Numbered from the stretch's first letter, positions 16,989 to 26,477 are shown. The stretch: DNA of 64,000 nucleotides from Actibacterium sp. 188UL27-1 (GCF_016901225.1 NZ_JAFEUL010000006.1:62001-126000), one strand, 5' to 3'. The notes: generated by a model from the letters alone, not told the origin. Made by a program: numbers and translations.

Positions 16989-17542
16989 AGCGGCTGCTCC
17001 TGCCCGTCACGCACCCAAACCACGCTACGCCAGACGGTGTAAAGGCTGACCACCACCAGGATCAGCGCCCCGAAAAGTGCCGCGCCGTAGAGCGTCCAAA
17101 CCGGAACCTCCAGCTCATAGGTTGTTTCGGGGAAAAAGGGTTTGTACCCCATGCCAAGCGTGTTGCGCAGCGCGTCGGAGCCGTAGGGAAATTTCTCACC
17201 AAAGGCGAACCAGAGCTGCCGGAGGATCACAAGGCTAACCACCGCAATCAACAAGTCGCCGATCAGACCAAAGATGGCTTGAACCCGGGCTGGAAAGGCC
17301 TGGATCAGAATATCGACCGTGACATGCCCGCGTTTAAGCTGGCACCAGGGCAAAAAGAAAAACACCGCCAAGGCGCATCCATTTGCCACCATTTCATAGT
17401 CGCCGGGAACCGGGCCAAACGGACCAAGGCCATTCAGCGCGCGCCCGGTGATCGATGCCACCGTCATCACCGAAATGAAGGCCAGAATGCCGCCTCCCAG
17501 ATAGGCCAGTCCGCGCGTTGCGGCTTCCAGACCCTGTGTCAT
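16985..17542 (-). CDS. dctQ: TRAP transporter small permease (DctQ)
   Basis: Four-helix small membrane subunit of 185 residues that partners DctM. Hydrophobic segments include LGGGILAFISVMTVASITG and VYGAALFGALILVVVSLY-like sequence near the C-terminus, and FLPWCQLKRGHVTVDIL is the conserved middle motif. I start at 17542 (MTQGLEAATRGLAYLG), where GGGAGA lies just upstream; a start further out would add 23 charged residues. It is divergent from dnaX. The solute-binding subunit must be encoded elsewhere. Confidence 0.9.
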   Translation of the reverse strand: MTQGLEAATRGLAYLGGGILAFISVMTVASITGRALNGLGPFGPVPGDYEMVANGCALAVFFFLPWCQLKRGHVTVDILIQAFPARVQAIFGLIGDLLIAVVSLVILRQLWFAFGEKFPYGSDALRNTLGMGYKPFFPETTYELEVPVWTLYGAALFGALILVVVSLYTVWRSVVWVRDGQEQPL

Positions 17543-17780
17543 ACGTCTCTCCCTTGGATCGGCGCGAGGGCCGTCCATTTCCGACGTGTAATTCGGCATA
17601 GCCACACCCAAAGCGCAAGCCGCAAAAGGGCAGCATGTTCAATGCAGCGGCCGCCCTACGGTAAGCAAAGGCTTTGTTTAGCGGGTGGAAGGTTGCGTCT
17701 GGCAGTGGGGATCAAGATCGCTGGACGCCACCGGGGCTTCCCCATAAGTTGGTGAGTGTGTTCACTGTTTCGGAGTTCCC

Positions 17781-19532
17781 ATGACCGACCAGCCCGACGG
17801 CTATCAGGTGCTCGCGCGGAAATACCGCCCGCTGACATTTGCCGATCTGGTGGGTCAGGACGCCATGGTGCGCACCCTGAAAAATGCGTTTGCCGCCGAC
17901 CGGATCGCCCAGGCCTTTATGATGACCGGGATCCGTGGAACCGGCAAAACAACGACGGCTCGGATCATCGCCAAGGGGATGAACTGCACCGGGCCTGACG
18001 GGACGGGTGGCCCCACGACCGAACCTTGCGGGCAATGCGACGCGTGTCTTGGGATTGCCGAAGGGCGCCATGTGGATGTGCTAGAGATGGATGCGGCCTC
18101 AAATACCGGGATCGATGACATTCGAAACCAGGTGCTGGACAGCGTGGCCTATGCGCCGTCATCCGCGCGCTACAAGGTCTATATCATCGATGAAGTTCAC
18201 ATGCTGTCCAAATCGGCCTTTAATGCGCTGCTCAAAACGCTGGAAGAGCCGCCAGCCCATGTGAAATTCATCTTTGCCACGACCGAAATCCGCAAGGTCC
18301 CCGTCACGGTTCTGAGCCGATGCCAACGGTTCGACCTGCGCCGGATCGAACCGGAGGACATGGTGGCCCTTCTGCGCCGTATCGCCGATGCCGAGGGCGG
18401 CCAGATCACCGATGACGCGCTGGCCTTGCTGGTGCGCGCCTCCGAAGGGTCGGCCCGTGACGCCACCTCCCTTCTGGATCAGGCGCTGAGCCAGGGCACA
18501 GCTGAGGCCACCGCGGATACCGTGCGCGCGATGCTGGGCCTTGCAGATCGCGGGCGCATCCTGGATCTTTTCGACATGGTGATGCGCGGCGATGCGGGCG
18601 CCGCCTTGTCGGAGTTAAGCGCACAATATGCCGATGGCGCTGACCCGCTGGCGGTTCTGCGCGATCTGGCAGAGGTCACGCATTGGTTGTCGGTCACCAA
18701 GATCACACCGGATGCCGCTGACGATCCGGCCATTTCTCCCGATGAGCGCGACCGGGGCCGCACTATGGCAGAGGCCTTGCAGATGCGGGTGCTGACCCGG
18801 ACGTGGCAGATGCTGCTCAAGGCGTTGGAAGAGGTTGCCGCGGCCCCCAATGCCATGATGGCGGCCGAGATGGCGATTATCCGGCTCACCCATGTGGCCG
18901 ACCTGCCCGCGCCCGAGGATATCCTGTCAAAGCTCAAGGAATTGGGTCCACCGCCTCCGCAGCCCCCCGGCGGCGGACGCGCGACCCCGTCCCCTGCCCC
19001 GGTACAGGCTGCGGCCCCGCCGCCAAGTGCGCCCGCGGGAACACCGGCTGGTGCGGGGCCACAGGCCGCCTTGGCCACGGCACCCGCAACTGCGCTCGCC
19101 CGCTATCCGACCTTCGACAGCGTGGTCGAACTGATCCGCGCCAACCGCGATGTGCGGCTGCTGGTCGAGGTCGAAACGACCCTGCGTCTCGCCAAATACA
19201 CACCCGGGCGGATCGAGTTTGAGCCTGCGCCAAACACCGCCCCCGACCTCGCCCAACGGTTGGGCCAACGGTTGAGCCAGATGACCGGCACCCGCTGGGC
19301 GGTATCGGTGGTCAATGAAGGGGGTGCCCCGACCATCGCAGACCTGCGTGACGCGGAGGATGCAGCCAGAAAGGCCGAAGCAATGGAACATCCCATGGTG
19401 CAAGCTGTACTGAAGGCGTTCCCAAAGGCGCATATAACCGACATCAGAACGCCGGGTCAGATCGCAACGGAAGCTGCAATCGACGCGCTGCCCGAGGTTG
19501 ATGACGAATGGGACCCGTTCGAAGACAGCTAA
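17781..19532 (+). CDS. dnaX: DNA polymerase III subunit gamma/tau
   Basis: Clamp-loader ATPase of the replicative polymerase, 583 residues. Walker A GIRGTGKT is at residues 50-57, followed by the zinc module with four cysteines (NCTG...PCGQCDACLG), Walker B YIIDEVHML and the sensor VLSRCQRFD. A proline/alanine linker around residues 395-430 precedes the tau-like C-terminal domain. I see no obvious A-rich slippery site for a gamma frameshift. It heads the conserved set dnaX-ebfC-recR. Confidence 0.96.
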   Translation: MTDQPDGYQVLARKYRPLTFADLVGQDAMVRTLKNAFAADRIAQAFMMTGIRGTGKTTTARIIAKGMNCTGPDGTGGPTTEPCGQCDACLGIAEGRHVDVLEMDAASNTGIDDIRNQVLDSVAYAPSSARYKVYIIDEVHMLSKSAFNALLKTLEEPPAHVKFIFATTEIRKVPVTVLSRCQRFDLRRIEPEDMVALLRRIADAEGGQITDDALALLVRASEGSARDATSLLDQALSQGTAEATADTVRAMLGLADRGRILDLFDMVMRGDAGAALSELSAQYADGADPLAVLRDLAEVTHWLSVTKITPDAADDPAISPDERDRGRTMAEALQMRVLTRTWQMLLKALEEVAAAPNAMMAAEMAIIRLTHVADLPAPEDILSKLKELGPPPPQPPGGGRATPSPAPVQAAAPPPSAPAGTPAGAGPQAALATAPATALARYPTFDSVVELIRANRDVRLLVEVETTLRLAKYTPGRIEFEPAPNTAPDLAQRLGQRLSQMTGTRWAVSVVNEGGAPTIADLRDAEDAARKAEAMEHPMVQAVLKAFPKAHITDIRTPGQIATEAAIDALPEVDDEWDPFEDS

Positions 19533-19722
19533 AATACAAACAAATCGACGATATCACTCAATCTTGCTGAAGTGCGTTCAGAGTGATTGATCACAGCCAT
19601 GTCCGCGCTTCTCTGGCCGGCCCTCGTTAAACCTAACCCACAGCAATCCGGCGTCCGAACTTGCGTCGCGGGGTTCGCGCAGGCATTACAGCGGTTGAAC
19701 AATGACTGCCGGGAGAATGCAG

Positions 19723-20067
19723 ATGCTGAAGGGATTAGGCGGCCTGGGCGATATGGCCAAGATGATGAAGGCTGCCAAGGACATGCAGGAAAAAGTGGGC
19801 GAGCTTCAGGCCAGCCTCGATGCGATCCTGGTGACCGGCGAAAGTGGTGCGGGCTTGGTCAAGGCCACCTGCACAGCCAAGGGCGAATTGAAGGGGCTGG
19901 ACATTGATCCGACCATCTTTAACCCCGATGAAAAGGAAGTGGTCGAAGACCTCATCTTGGCCGCCATCACCGATGCCCAGCAAAAGGCACAAGCCAAACA
20001 CAAGGAAGAGATGGGGCGGCTCGCCCAAGAAATGGGCCTGCCGCCGGGCATGGATCTGCCTGTTTGA
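19723..20067 (+). CDS. ebfC: YbaB/EbfC-family nucleoid-associated protein
   Basis: A 114-residue DNA-binding protein, dimeric in the family, often encoded between dnaX and recR as here. MLKGLGGLGDMAKMMKAAKDM is the methionine-rich helical N-terminus and GLDIDPTIFNPDEKEVVEDL the conserved core. I choose ATG 19723 because GGGAG lies eight bases upstream; two earlier in-frame ATGs exist at 19702 and 19717. recR starts six bases after its stop. Confidence 0.92.
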   Translation: MLKGLGGLGDMAKMMKAAKDMQEKVGELQASLDAILVTGESGAGLVKATCTAKGELKGLDIDPTIFNPDEKEVVEDLILAAITDAQQKAQAKHKEEMGRLAQEMGLPPGMDLPV

Positions 20068-20073
20068 CGGGTC

Positions 20074-20673
20074 ATGCCGGAGGCTCCCAGTCAGATCGAG
20101 GTGCTGATCGCGCTCATGGCCAAACTGCCTGGGCTTGGTCCCCGTTCGGCCCGCCGCGCCGTGTTGCAGTTAATAAAGAAGCGCAGCCTGTTGCTGATCC
20201 CCCTCGCTGACGCGATCCAAACAGTGGCCGAAACAGCGCGCGAATGCGTGAACTGCGGCAATATCGGTACCACGGATCTGTGCGAGATCTGCACATCCAC
20301 AAAGCGGGACCGGAGCCAGATCTGCGTCGTTGAAGATGTTGCGGACCTTTGGGCCATGGAGCGAGCCGATGTGTTCAAGGGGCTCTACCATGTGCTGGGC
20401 GGCACGCTATCGGCTCTTGATGCCATCGGACCAGACGAGTTGCGGATCCCGCGCCTGGCCGAACGCGTCAAGACAGACCAGGTGAGTGAGGTTATTCTGG
20501 CCCTTTCCGCGACCATCGACGGCCAGACCACCGCCCATTACATCGCCGATGCGCTCGAAGGGACCGGGGCTGTCGTGACATCCCTGGCCCAGGGTGTGCC
20601 GATCGGAGGGGAGTTGGACTACCTGGACGATGGCACGATCACGGCCGCGTTGCGCGCAAGAAAGGCGCTTTGA
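20074..20673 (+). CDS. recR: Recombination protein RecR
   Basis: RecFOR-pathway protein that helps load RecA at gaps; 199 residues. It has an N-terminal helix-hairpin-helix ([13 protein letters not shown]), a four-cysteine zinc finger (Cys58, 61, 70, 73), a Toprim domain ([15 protein letters not shown]) and the C-terminal Walker-B-like segment [11 protein letters not shown]. Co-directional and nearly contiguous with ebfC. Confidence 0.97.
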   Translation: MPEAPSQIEVLIALMAKLPGLGPRSARRAVLQLIKKRSLLLIPLADAIQTVAETARECVNCGNIGTTDLCEICTSTKRDRSQICVVEDVADLWAMERADVFKGLYHVLGGTLSALDAIGPDELRIPRLAERVKTDQVSEVILALSATIDGQTTAHYIADALEGTGAVVTSLAQGVPIGGELDYLDDGTITAALRARKAL

Positions 20674-20753
20674 CGGTCAACTCCCTCACCTGAAACCTTG
20701 AAATGCCGCGCCGCAGCGACGAGGTAACCTCCAAAGGTATCACCGGGGGCACC

Positions 20754-22133
20754 ATGGCGTTGGCCGGAATTCTTTTGGCACTGGGTCTGCTGATCTGGCT
20801 GGCCTATCGCGGCATATCGGTACTGATCCTCGCCCCGATCATGGCGGCCTTGGCTGCGGCATTCTCGGCAATGCCCCTCATGGCGACCTATTCACAGGTC
20901 TTCATGCCGGCCGCAGGCGCGTTCGTCGTGACGTATTTTCCACTATTTCTGCTGGGCGCGGTCTTTGGCCGGTTGATGGACCGTGCGGGATTTGCCCGCG
21001 CCATCGCTGACGGGATTGTCGGCTGGCTAGGCCCGTCCAACGCGATCCCCGCCGTCGTCATGGCCTGCGCCTTCCTGACCTATGGGGGCGTGTCCCTGTT
21101 CGTTGTCGTCTTTGCCATCTACCCGATTGCGGCGGCCCTGTTCCAAGCCGCGAACATTCCCAAGCGCTTGATGCCCGCAACAATCGCCCTGGGCGCGTTC
21201 ACCTTCACGATGACGGCCCTGCCCGGAACGCCCGCCATTCAAAACGCCATTCCCATGCCGGTTTTCGGCACGACACCGTTTGCCTCCCCCGGGCTGGGGA
21301 TGATCGCTGCGGTGATCATGGCGGCGTGCGGATGGGTCTGGCTGACCTACCGCGCGCGTCGCCTGGCCCATCAAGGGTATCACGGCGCGGTGGCGGCGGA
21401 GGTTGCCGCCAACCCACCTGCCCCCGCGGTTGCGATCCGATTTGCCTGGGCCATTTTCCCAATCCTTTGTGTGATCGCGGCGAATTACGTCTTTAGCGTT
21501 CAGGTGTTTCCACGGCTCGACACCAGCTACCTCGCCCTGCCGGAATATGGTGCCACAACCATTGATACTGTGCGCGGAATCTGGTCCATCACCCTGTCAC
21601 TGATCATCGCGATCCTGCTTGTGGTTGGCCTGGGCCACCGCAACCTGACCCACCCAACCAAAACCATGGGGCGCGGGGCCGAAGCCTCCCTGGTGCCCAT
21701 CTTCAATACCGCGAGCCTTGTCGGGTTTGGCGCAGTTGTCGCGGGCTTGCCCGCCTTTGCCCTTGTGCAGGAAGGGGTGGACGGGTTGGGCGGTGGGCCG
21801 GTCGTGGCGCTTGCCATTTCAACATCCGTGTTGGCGGGTCTGACAGGCTCGGCCAGTGGCGGCATGTCAATCGCGCTTGACGCTGTCGGAGCATCCTATC
21901 TGGAACAGGCGATTGCGCTCGGGATCTCTCCAGATTTGCTCCACCGCGTCACAACCGTGGCCACGGGCGGGCTGGATGCCTTGCCCCATAACGGTGCGGT
22001 CGTGACACTCCTGTCGATCTGTAAACTGACCCATCGGGAAAGCTATGGGGATCTGTTCATGGTCGCGGTGCTGGTCCCTGTTCTGGCCCTGGTCACCATT
22101 CTCGCAGTTGGGCTCAGCTTCGGCAGTTTTTGA
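20754..22133 (+). CDS. GntP-family permease
   Basis: Inner-membrane carrier of 459 residues with about a dozen hydrophobic segments, of the gluconate/hydroxy-acid GntP type. Typical segments are PLFLLGAVFGRLMDRAGFAR, FVVVFAIYPIAAALFQAANI and ALPGTPAIQNAIPMPVFGT. The substrate cannot be read from sequence; family members carry gluconate, 3-hydroxybutyrate or other hydroxy acids. The start at 20754 follows a G-rich stretch; an in-frame ATG at 20703 would add 17 polar residues. Confidence 0.85.
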   Translation: MALAGILLALGLLIWLAYRGISVLILAPIMAALAAAFSAMPLMATYSQVFMPAAGAFVVTYFPLFLLGAVFGRLMDRAGFARAIADGIVGWLGPSNAIPAVVMACAFLTYGGVSLFVVVFAIYPIAAALFQAANIPKRLMPATIALGAFTFTMTALPGTPAIQNAIPMPVFGTTPFASPGLGMIAAVIMAACGWVWLTYRARRLAHQGYHGAVAAEVAANPPAPAVAIRFAWAIFPILCVIAANYVFSVQVFPRLDTSYLALPEYGATTIDTVRGIWSITLSLIIAILLVVGLGHRNLTHPTKTMGRGAEASLVPIFNTASLVGFGAVVAGLPAFALVQEGVDGLGGGPVVALAISTSVLAGLTGSASGGMSIALDAVGASYLEQAIALGISPDLLHRVTTVATGGLDALPHNGAVVTLLSICKLTHRESYGDLFMVAVLVPVLALVTILAVGLSFGSF

Positions 22134-22154
22134 CCCCAAAGGCATGGGGAGCGG

Positions 22155-22568
22155 TCAGCTTGTGGTATATTGGGCCAGGAATTCGGGGCTCGGCGGGATG
22201 GGCTTGATCACATCGATCAGCACACCGTTGGGATCATGGGTGATGAAATGGCGCTGCCCAGAGAGTTCATCCTGGACGTGTTGCAGCATCGGCAGGCCCG
22301 CGGCGCAGATCCGGTCATAGACAGCATCGACATCCGCCACCTCGAAATTCAACAGCAATCCCTTGGTGCAGCCCCGCCCCACCGCTGGGATCGTCTCATG
22401 ATCCTGCTGCAGGATGGCAAGATTGACCGATGCATCCTCCGCCGATTGCAGATGCACATACCAATCGCTGTCAAACACCGGCGCAAAGGCAAAATGATCA
22501 CAATAGAACTGCGCAGTCTCGGTGACGCGGTCAGTTTGAATGACGGGGTAATATTGGGTGCATTTCAT
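22155..22568 (-). CDS. VOC-superfamily (glyoxalase/bleomycin-resistance fold) protein
   Basis: A 137-residue protein made of two beta-alpha-beta-beta-beta modules. [20 protein letters not shown] and [17 protein letters not shown] are the usual strand-helix start and metal-edge end of the fold. It could be a dioxygenase-like enzyme or a binding protein; no substrate is evident. It is divergent from a TetR-type repressor across a 69-bp operator-like gap, so the repressor probably controls it. Confidence 0.8.
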   Translation of the reverse strand: MKCTQYYPVIQTDRVTETAQFYCDHFAFAPVFDSDWYVHLQSAEDASVNLAILQQDHETIPAVGRGCTKGLLLNFEVADVDAVYDRICAAGLPMLQHVQDELSGQRHFITHDPNGVLIDVIKPIPPSPEFLAQYTTS

Positions 22569-22601
22569 GGGTTCTCTCCACGTTCAGAAAATCATACACT
22601 C

Positions 22602-22636
22602 TGCATGTTTAATTAAATTAACATACAGGATGTATG
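22602..22636. promoter_or_regulatory. Probable TetR operator between the VOC gene and the repressor
   Basis: Two inverted repeats: TGCATGTT (22602-22609) with AACATACA (22620-22627), one mismatch and an AT-rich ten-base centre; and CATACA (22622-22627) with TGTATG (22631-22636), perfect with a GGA spacer. The second runs up to the tetR start codon. Position and AT-richness fit an operator covering both promoters. Confidence 0.6.
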
Positions 22637-22637
22637 T

Positions 22638-23240
22638 ATGCAAGAGAAAGCGCCCCCCAAACCCAATGCCCAACGCTCCGCAGAGACAAGACAGGCTTTG
22701 ATGGAGGCAGCACGCCGGTTGTTTCTGGATCAAGGCGTGGCAGAAACCGGCACCCCGCAAATCGTGAAGGCGGCCAAGGTGACACGCGGCGCGCTCTATC
22801 ATCACTTCAGCGACAAGACGGACCTGTTTCGTGCGATTATCTCGTCAGAAGCAGAGGATGTGGCCAACCAAATTCAACGACAGACCCGAGACAGTACAGC
22901 GCCCATTGACGCACTGATCAACGGCGCCGCCACCTATTTTGATGCCATGGCCATTCCCGGTCGCGCGCGCCTGCTGCTGATCGACGGCCCTGCCATTCTG
23001 GGGGCCGATGAAATGCGCGATGTCGATCGTCAGACGGGGGGAGAGGAACTGCGTCTTGGGCTGCAGGCCATGGTTGATGCCGGGCTGATGGATGCGCCGG
23101 TCGATGCCGTCGCAGAGCTTTTATCTGCAATGTTCGATAAGGCCGCACTGGCCATTGCCGGGGGCCAATCCGCCGACGCCTACAAAACCGCCACGAACCG
23201 TGTGTTGCGTGGTCTGTTCAATACGACGGGTAACGCATAA
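22638..23240 (+). CDS. TetR-family transcriptional repressor
   Basis: A 200-residue regulator. The N-terminal helix-turn-helix spans about residues 16-63 (TRQALMEAARRLFLDQGVAE ... GALYHHFSDKTDLF) and the rest is the helical ligand-binding and dimer domain. It probably represses itself and the divergent VOC gene. The ATG lies inside a TGTATGTATG stretch overlapping the putative operator, so leader space is very short. Confidence 0.9.
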   Translation: MQEKAPPKPNAQRSAETRQALMEAARRLFLDQGVAETGTPQIVKAAKVTRGALYHHFSDKTDLFRAIISSEAEDVANQIQRQTRDSTAPIDALINGAATYFDAMAIPGRARLLLIDGPAILGADEMRDVDRQTGGEELRLGLQAMVDAGLMDAPVDAVAELLSAMFDKAALAIAGGQSADAYKTATNRVLRGLFNTTGNA

Positions 23241-23273
23241 CGACATCACACCACCATGGATCATGGGGGCAGA

Positions 23274-23834
23274 CTAGCCCGCAACGCTGTCACACATCGC
23301 GGCAGGCACGGGCAAGCTGACCCACCCCATCCCAATGATCTGACCATCCTCAACGATCTGGACAAAGTCCCAACCGTCCGTGGCCTCGTGTTGGTAGATC
23401 AGGATGGCCCCCGGCGTGATCTCACCTGTCACGCGCGCCCCCGCACGGCGTGCGGCCAGCAACGGAACCGACCGCCCCCGCCATCCAATACACGCGCTTT
23501 CGCCTTCGAACGGCACCGGTAGATCCACCATCTGCTTGCGCTGCTCCCATGACGGGACATTCAAGAGGGTCCGATCGGTATCGACGTTGCAGGCCCATTC
23601 CCGCTCTGCCGCCTGCATTCGGCTGACCAATCGTTTGTCGGATGAGGTCAGAGCTGGTTGCGTCGTCCGGCAATCCCTGTTGTCGAACACGACCTGCCCC
23701 AGTACGGAGCCAAAACAATAGCCCGCGCGGTCAAAGACCAGATTGCGCGTGAACCATAACTCTGCACACATATCCAAGGCAGCTGCTGGCGATGCAGCCA
23801 TCACAGCGCCACAAAACAATAGGATCCGGCGCAT
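23274..23834 (-). CDS. DUF4453/YARHG-type secreted protein
   Basis: A 186-residue protein with a cleavable signal peptide (MRRILLFCGAVMAASPAAA). The segment CAELWFTRNLVFDRAGYCFG is the DUF4453/YARHG-like module with paired cysteines. The C-terminal part (PGAILIYQHEATDGWDFVQI) resembles an SH3-like domain. It is likely periplasmic; function unknown. It starts just downstream of the trcR terminator. Confidence 0.75.
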   Translation of the reverse strand: MRRILLFCGAVMAASPAAALDMCAELWFTRNLVFDRAGYCFGSVLGQVVFDNRDCRTTQPALTSSDKRLVSRMQAAEREWACNVDTDRTLLNVPSWEQRKQMVDLPVPFEGESACIGWRGRSVPLLAARRAGARVTGEITPGAILIYQHEATDGWDFVQIVEDGQIIGMGWVSLPVPAAMCDSVAG

Positions 23835-23857
23835 GGGAAACCTCCTGAAACTGGCCA

Positions 23858-23892
23858 CGAAAAAGCCCGGCACGTAACTGTGGTGCCGGGCT
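23858..23892 (-). terminator. Terminator of trcR
   Basis: AGCCCGGCAC (23864-23873) pairs perfectly with GTGCCGGGCT (23883-23892); on the minus strand the stem is followed by TTTTTCG. It lies 35 bp after the trcR stop and 24 bp ahead of the DUF4453 start. Confidence 0.9.
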
Positions 23893-23926
23893 CAAATTAC
23901 GCATCCTGTGAAAGGAGGAAAGCCGT

Positions 23927-24685
23927 TTAGGGCTGTTCATCCTCATCCGTGTTGCTTTCAGGTAGGTTGAACAAGCTCTCGGCATCGAGGATCTGTTCTT
24001 TTTCCTCATCCTCGGCATCACCACGCGGATCTTCACCGAAGGCAAAGGTTTCAAGCCCACTCATGGACGATGGCATCTTGGGCTCTGGCTCCGCGCCCAG
24101 GCTTTGCTCGGTCGATACCAGCTTGCGGCGTTCATCGTCTGACATGACCGCGCCCTCGGCCGCCTTTTTGGCGGCGGCCTTTTGCACGGCGGCATCCAGT
24201 TCCGACTGCTTGCACAGCCCCAAAGCCACCGGATCGATCGGTTGGATCGCGCTGATATTCCAATGGGTCCGCTCGCGGATCGACTGGATCGTGGGCTTGG
24301 TCGTGCCGACCAGCTTGCCGATCTGCCCGTCGGTCAATTCGGGATGGAACTTAACGAGCCACAGGATGGCCGCGGGTCGATCCTGCCGCTTTGACAAGGG
24401 CGTGTATCGCGGCCCGCGCCGCTTTTCTTCGCCGACGGCGGCAGCGTTAAATTTCAACTTCAGCTTGTGCAGGGGGTTAGCCTGCCCTTTCTCGATCTCG
24501 TCCATCACTAGCTGATTGTTGGCGATGGGATCGAACCCTTTCACACCGGCGGCCACATCACCGTCGGCGATGCCTTGCACCTCCAACTCGTGCAGACCAC
24601 AAAAATCCGCGATCTGCTTGAAGCTGAGCGTCGTGTTGTCCACCAGCCAGACGGCTGTCGCTTTTGCCATGATGGGCTTGTTCAT
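23927..24685 (-). CDS. trcR: Cell-cycle transcriptional regulator TrcR (DUF1013)
   Basis: A 252-residue protein of the DUF1013/TrcR family, conserved across alphaproteobacteria and annotated as a cell-cycle regulator. It contains two helix-turn-helix-like regions (LSFKQIADFCGLHELEVQGI and LTDGQIGKLVGTTKPTIQSI), a basic middle (GEEKRRGPRYTPLSKRQDRP) and a long acidic C-terminal tail. AGGAGAGGCGG precedes the ATG. It ends at a strong terminator, so it is a single-gene unit. Direct targets are not known to me. Confidence 0.85.
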   Translation of the reverse strand: MNKPIMAKATAVWLVDNTTLSFKQIADFCGLHELEVQGIADGDVAAGVKGFDPIANNQLVMDEIEKGQANPLHKLKLKFNAAAVGEEKRRGPRYTPLSKRQDRPAAILWLVKFHPELTDGQIGKLVGTTKPTIQSIRERTHWNISAIQPIDPVALGLCKQSELDAAVQKAAAKKAAEGAVMSDDERRKLVSTEQSLGAEPEPKMPSSMSGLETFAFGEDPRGDAEDEEKEQILDAESLFNLPESNTDEDEQP

Positions 24686-24805
24686 CCGCCTCTCCTTGGG
24701 GCAATACCTATCCTGCGCCGGAAACTCGGCTGCGCCGCGTGGCGCGATCCTCGATGTCGGGGATGATATGGATATAGGCGGCGGGCGGTTGAAAGGAAAG
24801 AGGCA

Positions 24806-25447
24806 ATGCGGCAGATCATCGTGGCGTCATTGGTCCTGTGGGCGATCACCGCGCAAGCCAAGGCCGATGGAGAGCTTGCCGGGCAGTTCGATTACTATGT
24901 CATGGCGCTGAGCTGGAATGCCACCTGGTGCGCCGTCGAAGGCGACGGGCGTGGTGCAGATCAGTGCAACCGGGGGCGTGGTCTGGGATGGACCCTGCAC
25001 GGGCTGTGGCCGCAATTCGAAAAGGGCTGGCCGAGTTATTGCCGAACGGCCGCGCGCGATCCATCCCGCCGCCAAACCGCCGGGATGGCTGACATCATGG
25101 GATCCGGTGGATTGGCCTGGCATCAATGGAAAAAGCATGGCCGATGCTCGGGACTAGAGGCCAGCGCCTATTTTGACCTTAGCCGCAAAGCCTATGGCAG
25201 CGTCACCCGCCCTCCGGTTCTGCGCAAGCTGGACAAGGATATCAGTGTCCCCGTGTCAGTCATTGAGGAGGCGTGGCTTGAAGCGAACTCGACCCTCTCT
25301 GCCGATCAGATCACGCTGACTTGCCGCGATGGCCATATCCAGGAGGCGCGCATCTGCCTGACCAAGGATCTCAAGCCGCGCCGCTGTGGCCGCGACACGA
25401 TCCGCGACTGCCAAAGCGATGGGGCCCTCCTGCCCGCGATGCGGTAA
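24806..25447 (+). CDS. Ribonuclease T2-family protein, periplasmic
   Basis: A 213-residue secreted RNase of the T2/RNase I type that cuts single-stranded RNA through a 2',3'-cyclic intermediate. Signal peptide residues are 1-20 (MRQIIVASLVLWAITAQAKA). Both active-site boxes are present: CAS-I WTLHGLWPQ near residue 65 and CAS-II WHQWKKHGRCSG near residue 105, each with its histidine. Cysteine number fits several disulfides. It probably serves nucleotide scavenging in the periplasm. Divergent from trcR. Confidence 0.92.
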   Translation: MRQIIVASLVLWAITAQAKADGELAGQFDYYVMALSWNATWCAVEGDGRGADQCNRGRGLGWTLHGLWPQFEKGWPSYCRTAARDPSRRQTAGMADIMGSGGLAWHQWKKHGRCSGLEASAYFDLSRKAYGSVTRPPVLRKLDKDISVPVSVIEEAWLEANSTLSADQITLTCRDGHIQEARICLTKDLKPRRCGRDTIRDCQSDGALLPAMR

Positions 25448-25493
25448 CGCGAATGGCTGACAGAGGATTGGTCTGCGTGGCAACTCGGGTTTG

Positions 25494-26477
25494 TCAGGTC
25501 TGACGGCGCGCCAGTTCGATCACCCGTGTCCAAAGCGGGTCAGGCACATCGACCGGGTCCAGCTTGCGACGTGGAACACCGGGAATACGTACATCCGGAT
25601 CCAGCGCCACGGCCTCTGCCACGCGGGCAAACCTGTGCGCAACGTCGCCGCCATGGGCCGCTGGATCGATCAGCAGATAGACCTGCCCCAGATCGTGCGG
25701 CGCCCCGTCGGGCAGTTTCAAACCGCGCACGTCAAGCGAATTGACCGATCCGGTGAGCCCCGCTGCCATGGCTTCCACCAACAGTCCAAGCGCCCAACCC
25801 TTGTAATCCGCGGCAGAGATCAATGCCCCTTCCAACGCGCGCGCCGGATCGGTCGTCGGCGCACCGGTGGCATCTACTGCCCAGCCCAGGGGGATCGCTT
25901 CTCCCGCGGTTTTGGCCATTGTGATCTTACCAAGTGCCACAGCGGCGGTTGAAAAATCGGCATGCATCAGCGGTGCGCCATCCCCCGGCAGGGTGATGGC
26001 AATCGGATTTGTTCCCAGGACGGGATGTTTGCCGCCGGGTCCGGCCACGATGGCAGAGGCATTGGTAAACCCAATCCCGATCAAACCCTCCGCCGCGATC
26101 TGCTCGGTGAAGTAACCAAGCGAGGTGCAGGTATGGGAATGCGCCACCGCAAGGGAGGCGATCCCGTTCGCGCGCGCCGCCACAACAGCGGTTGGCAAGG
26201 CCCGGGCAAAAGCGGGTTGGGAAAATCCGAACCGGGCATCAGCGCTGATCGCCCCCGGCCGGGAGGTCGTCACACGCGGCTCAATCGTCCCGTTCACCCG
26301 GCCAGACAGCAATTGGAGGCAATAGCTCTCCAGATAATAGAGGCCGCAGATGATGTTGCCGGTTTCCTCTGCACGCGCCACGGCCGTGGCAACCGCATCG
26401 GCCTGCCAAGCGCCGGCACCATGCGCAACAAGCGCGGTTTCACTGCGCGCTTTAATTTCCGCAATTGATATCTGCAT
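25494..26477 (-). CDS. Malate/L-lactate dehydrogenase-type (LDH2/MDH2) oxidoreductase
   Basis: A 327-residue NAD(P)-dependent dehydrogenase of the LDH2/MDH2 family. AHSHTCTSLGYFTEQIA carries the catalytic His, and GPGGKHPVLGTNPIAITLPG is the cofactor-pocket motif. Family members reduce 2-oxo acids or delta1-piperideine/pyrroline carboxylates, so malate is not certain. It is followed on the same strand, after about 80 bp, by nothing related; upstream lies the quinone oxidoreductase. Confidence 0.85.
   Translation of the reverse strand: MQISIAEIKARSETALVAHGAGAWQADAVATAVARAEETGNIICGLYYLESYCLQLLSGRVNGTIEPRVTTSRPGAISADARFGFSQPAFARALPTAVVAARANGIASLAVAHSHTCTSLGYFTEQIAAEGLIGIGFTNASAIVAGPGGKHPVLGTNPIAITLPGDGAPLMHADFSTAAVALGKITMAKTAGEAIPLGWAVDATGAPTTDPARALEGALISAADYKGWALGLLVEAMAAGLTGSVNSLDVRGLKLPDGAPHDLGQVYLLIDPAAHGGDVAHRFARVAEAVALDPDVRIPGVPRRKLDPVDVPDPLWTRVIELARRQT

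Noticed and set aside
17781-19532. Programmed frameshift in dnaX giving a gamma form
   Set aside because: No A-rich slippery heptamer with a following hairpin was found.
22602-22636. Reading the VOC/TetR pair as a toxin-antitoxin system
   Set aside because: Family and layout are those of a repressor and a regulated enzyme; no toxin fold is seen.
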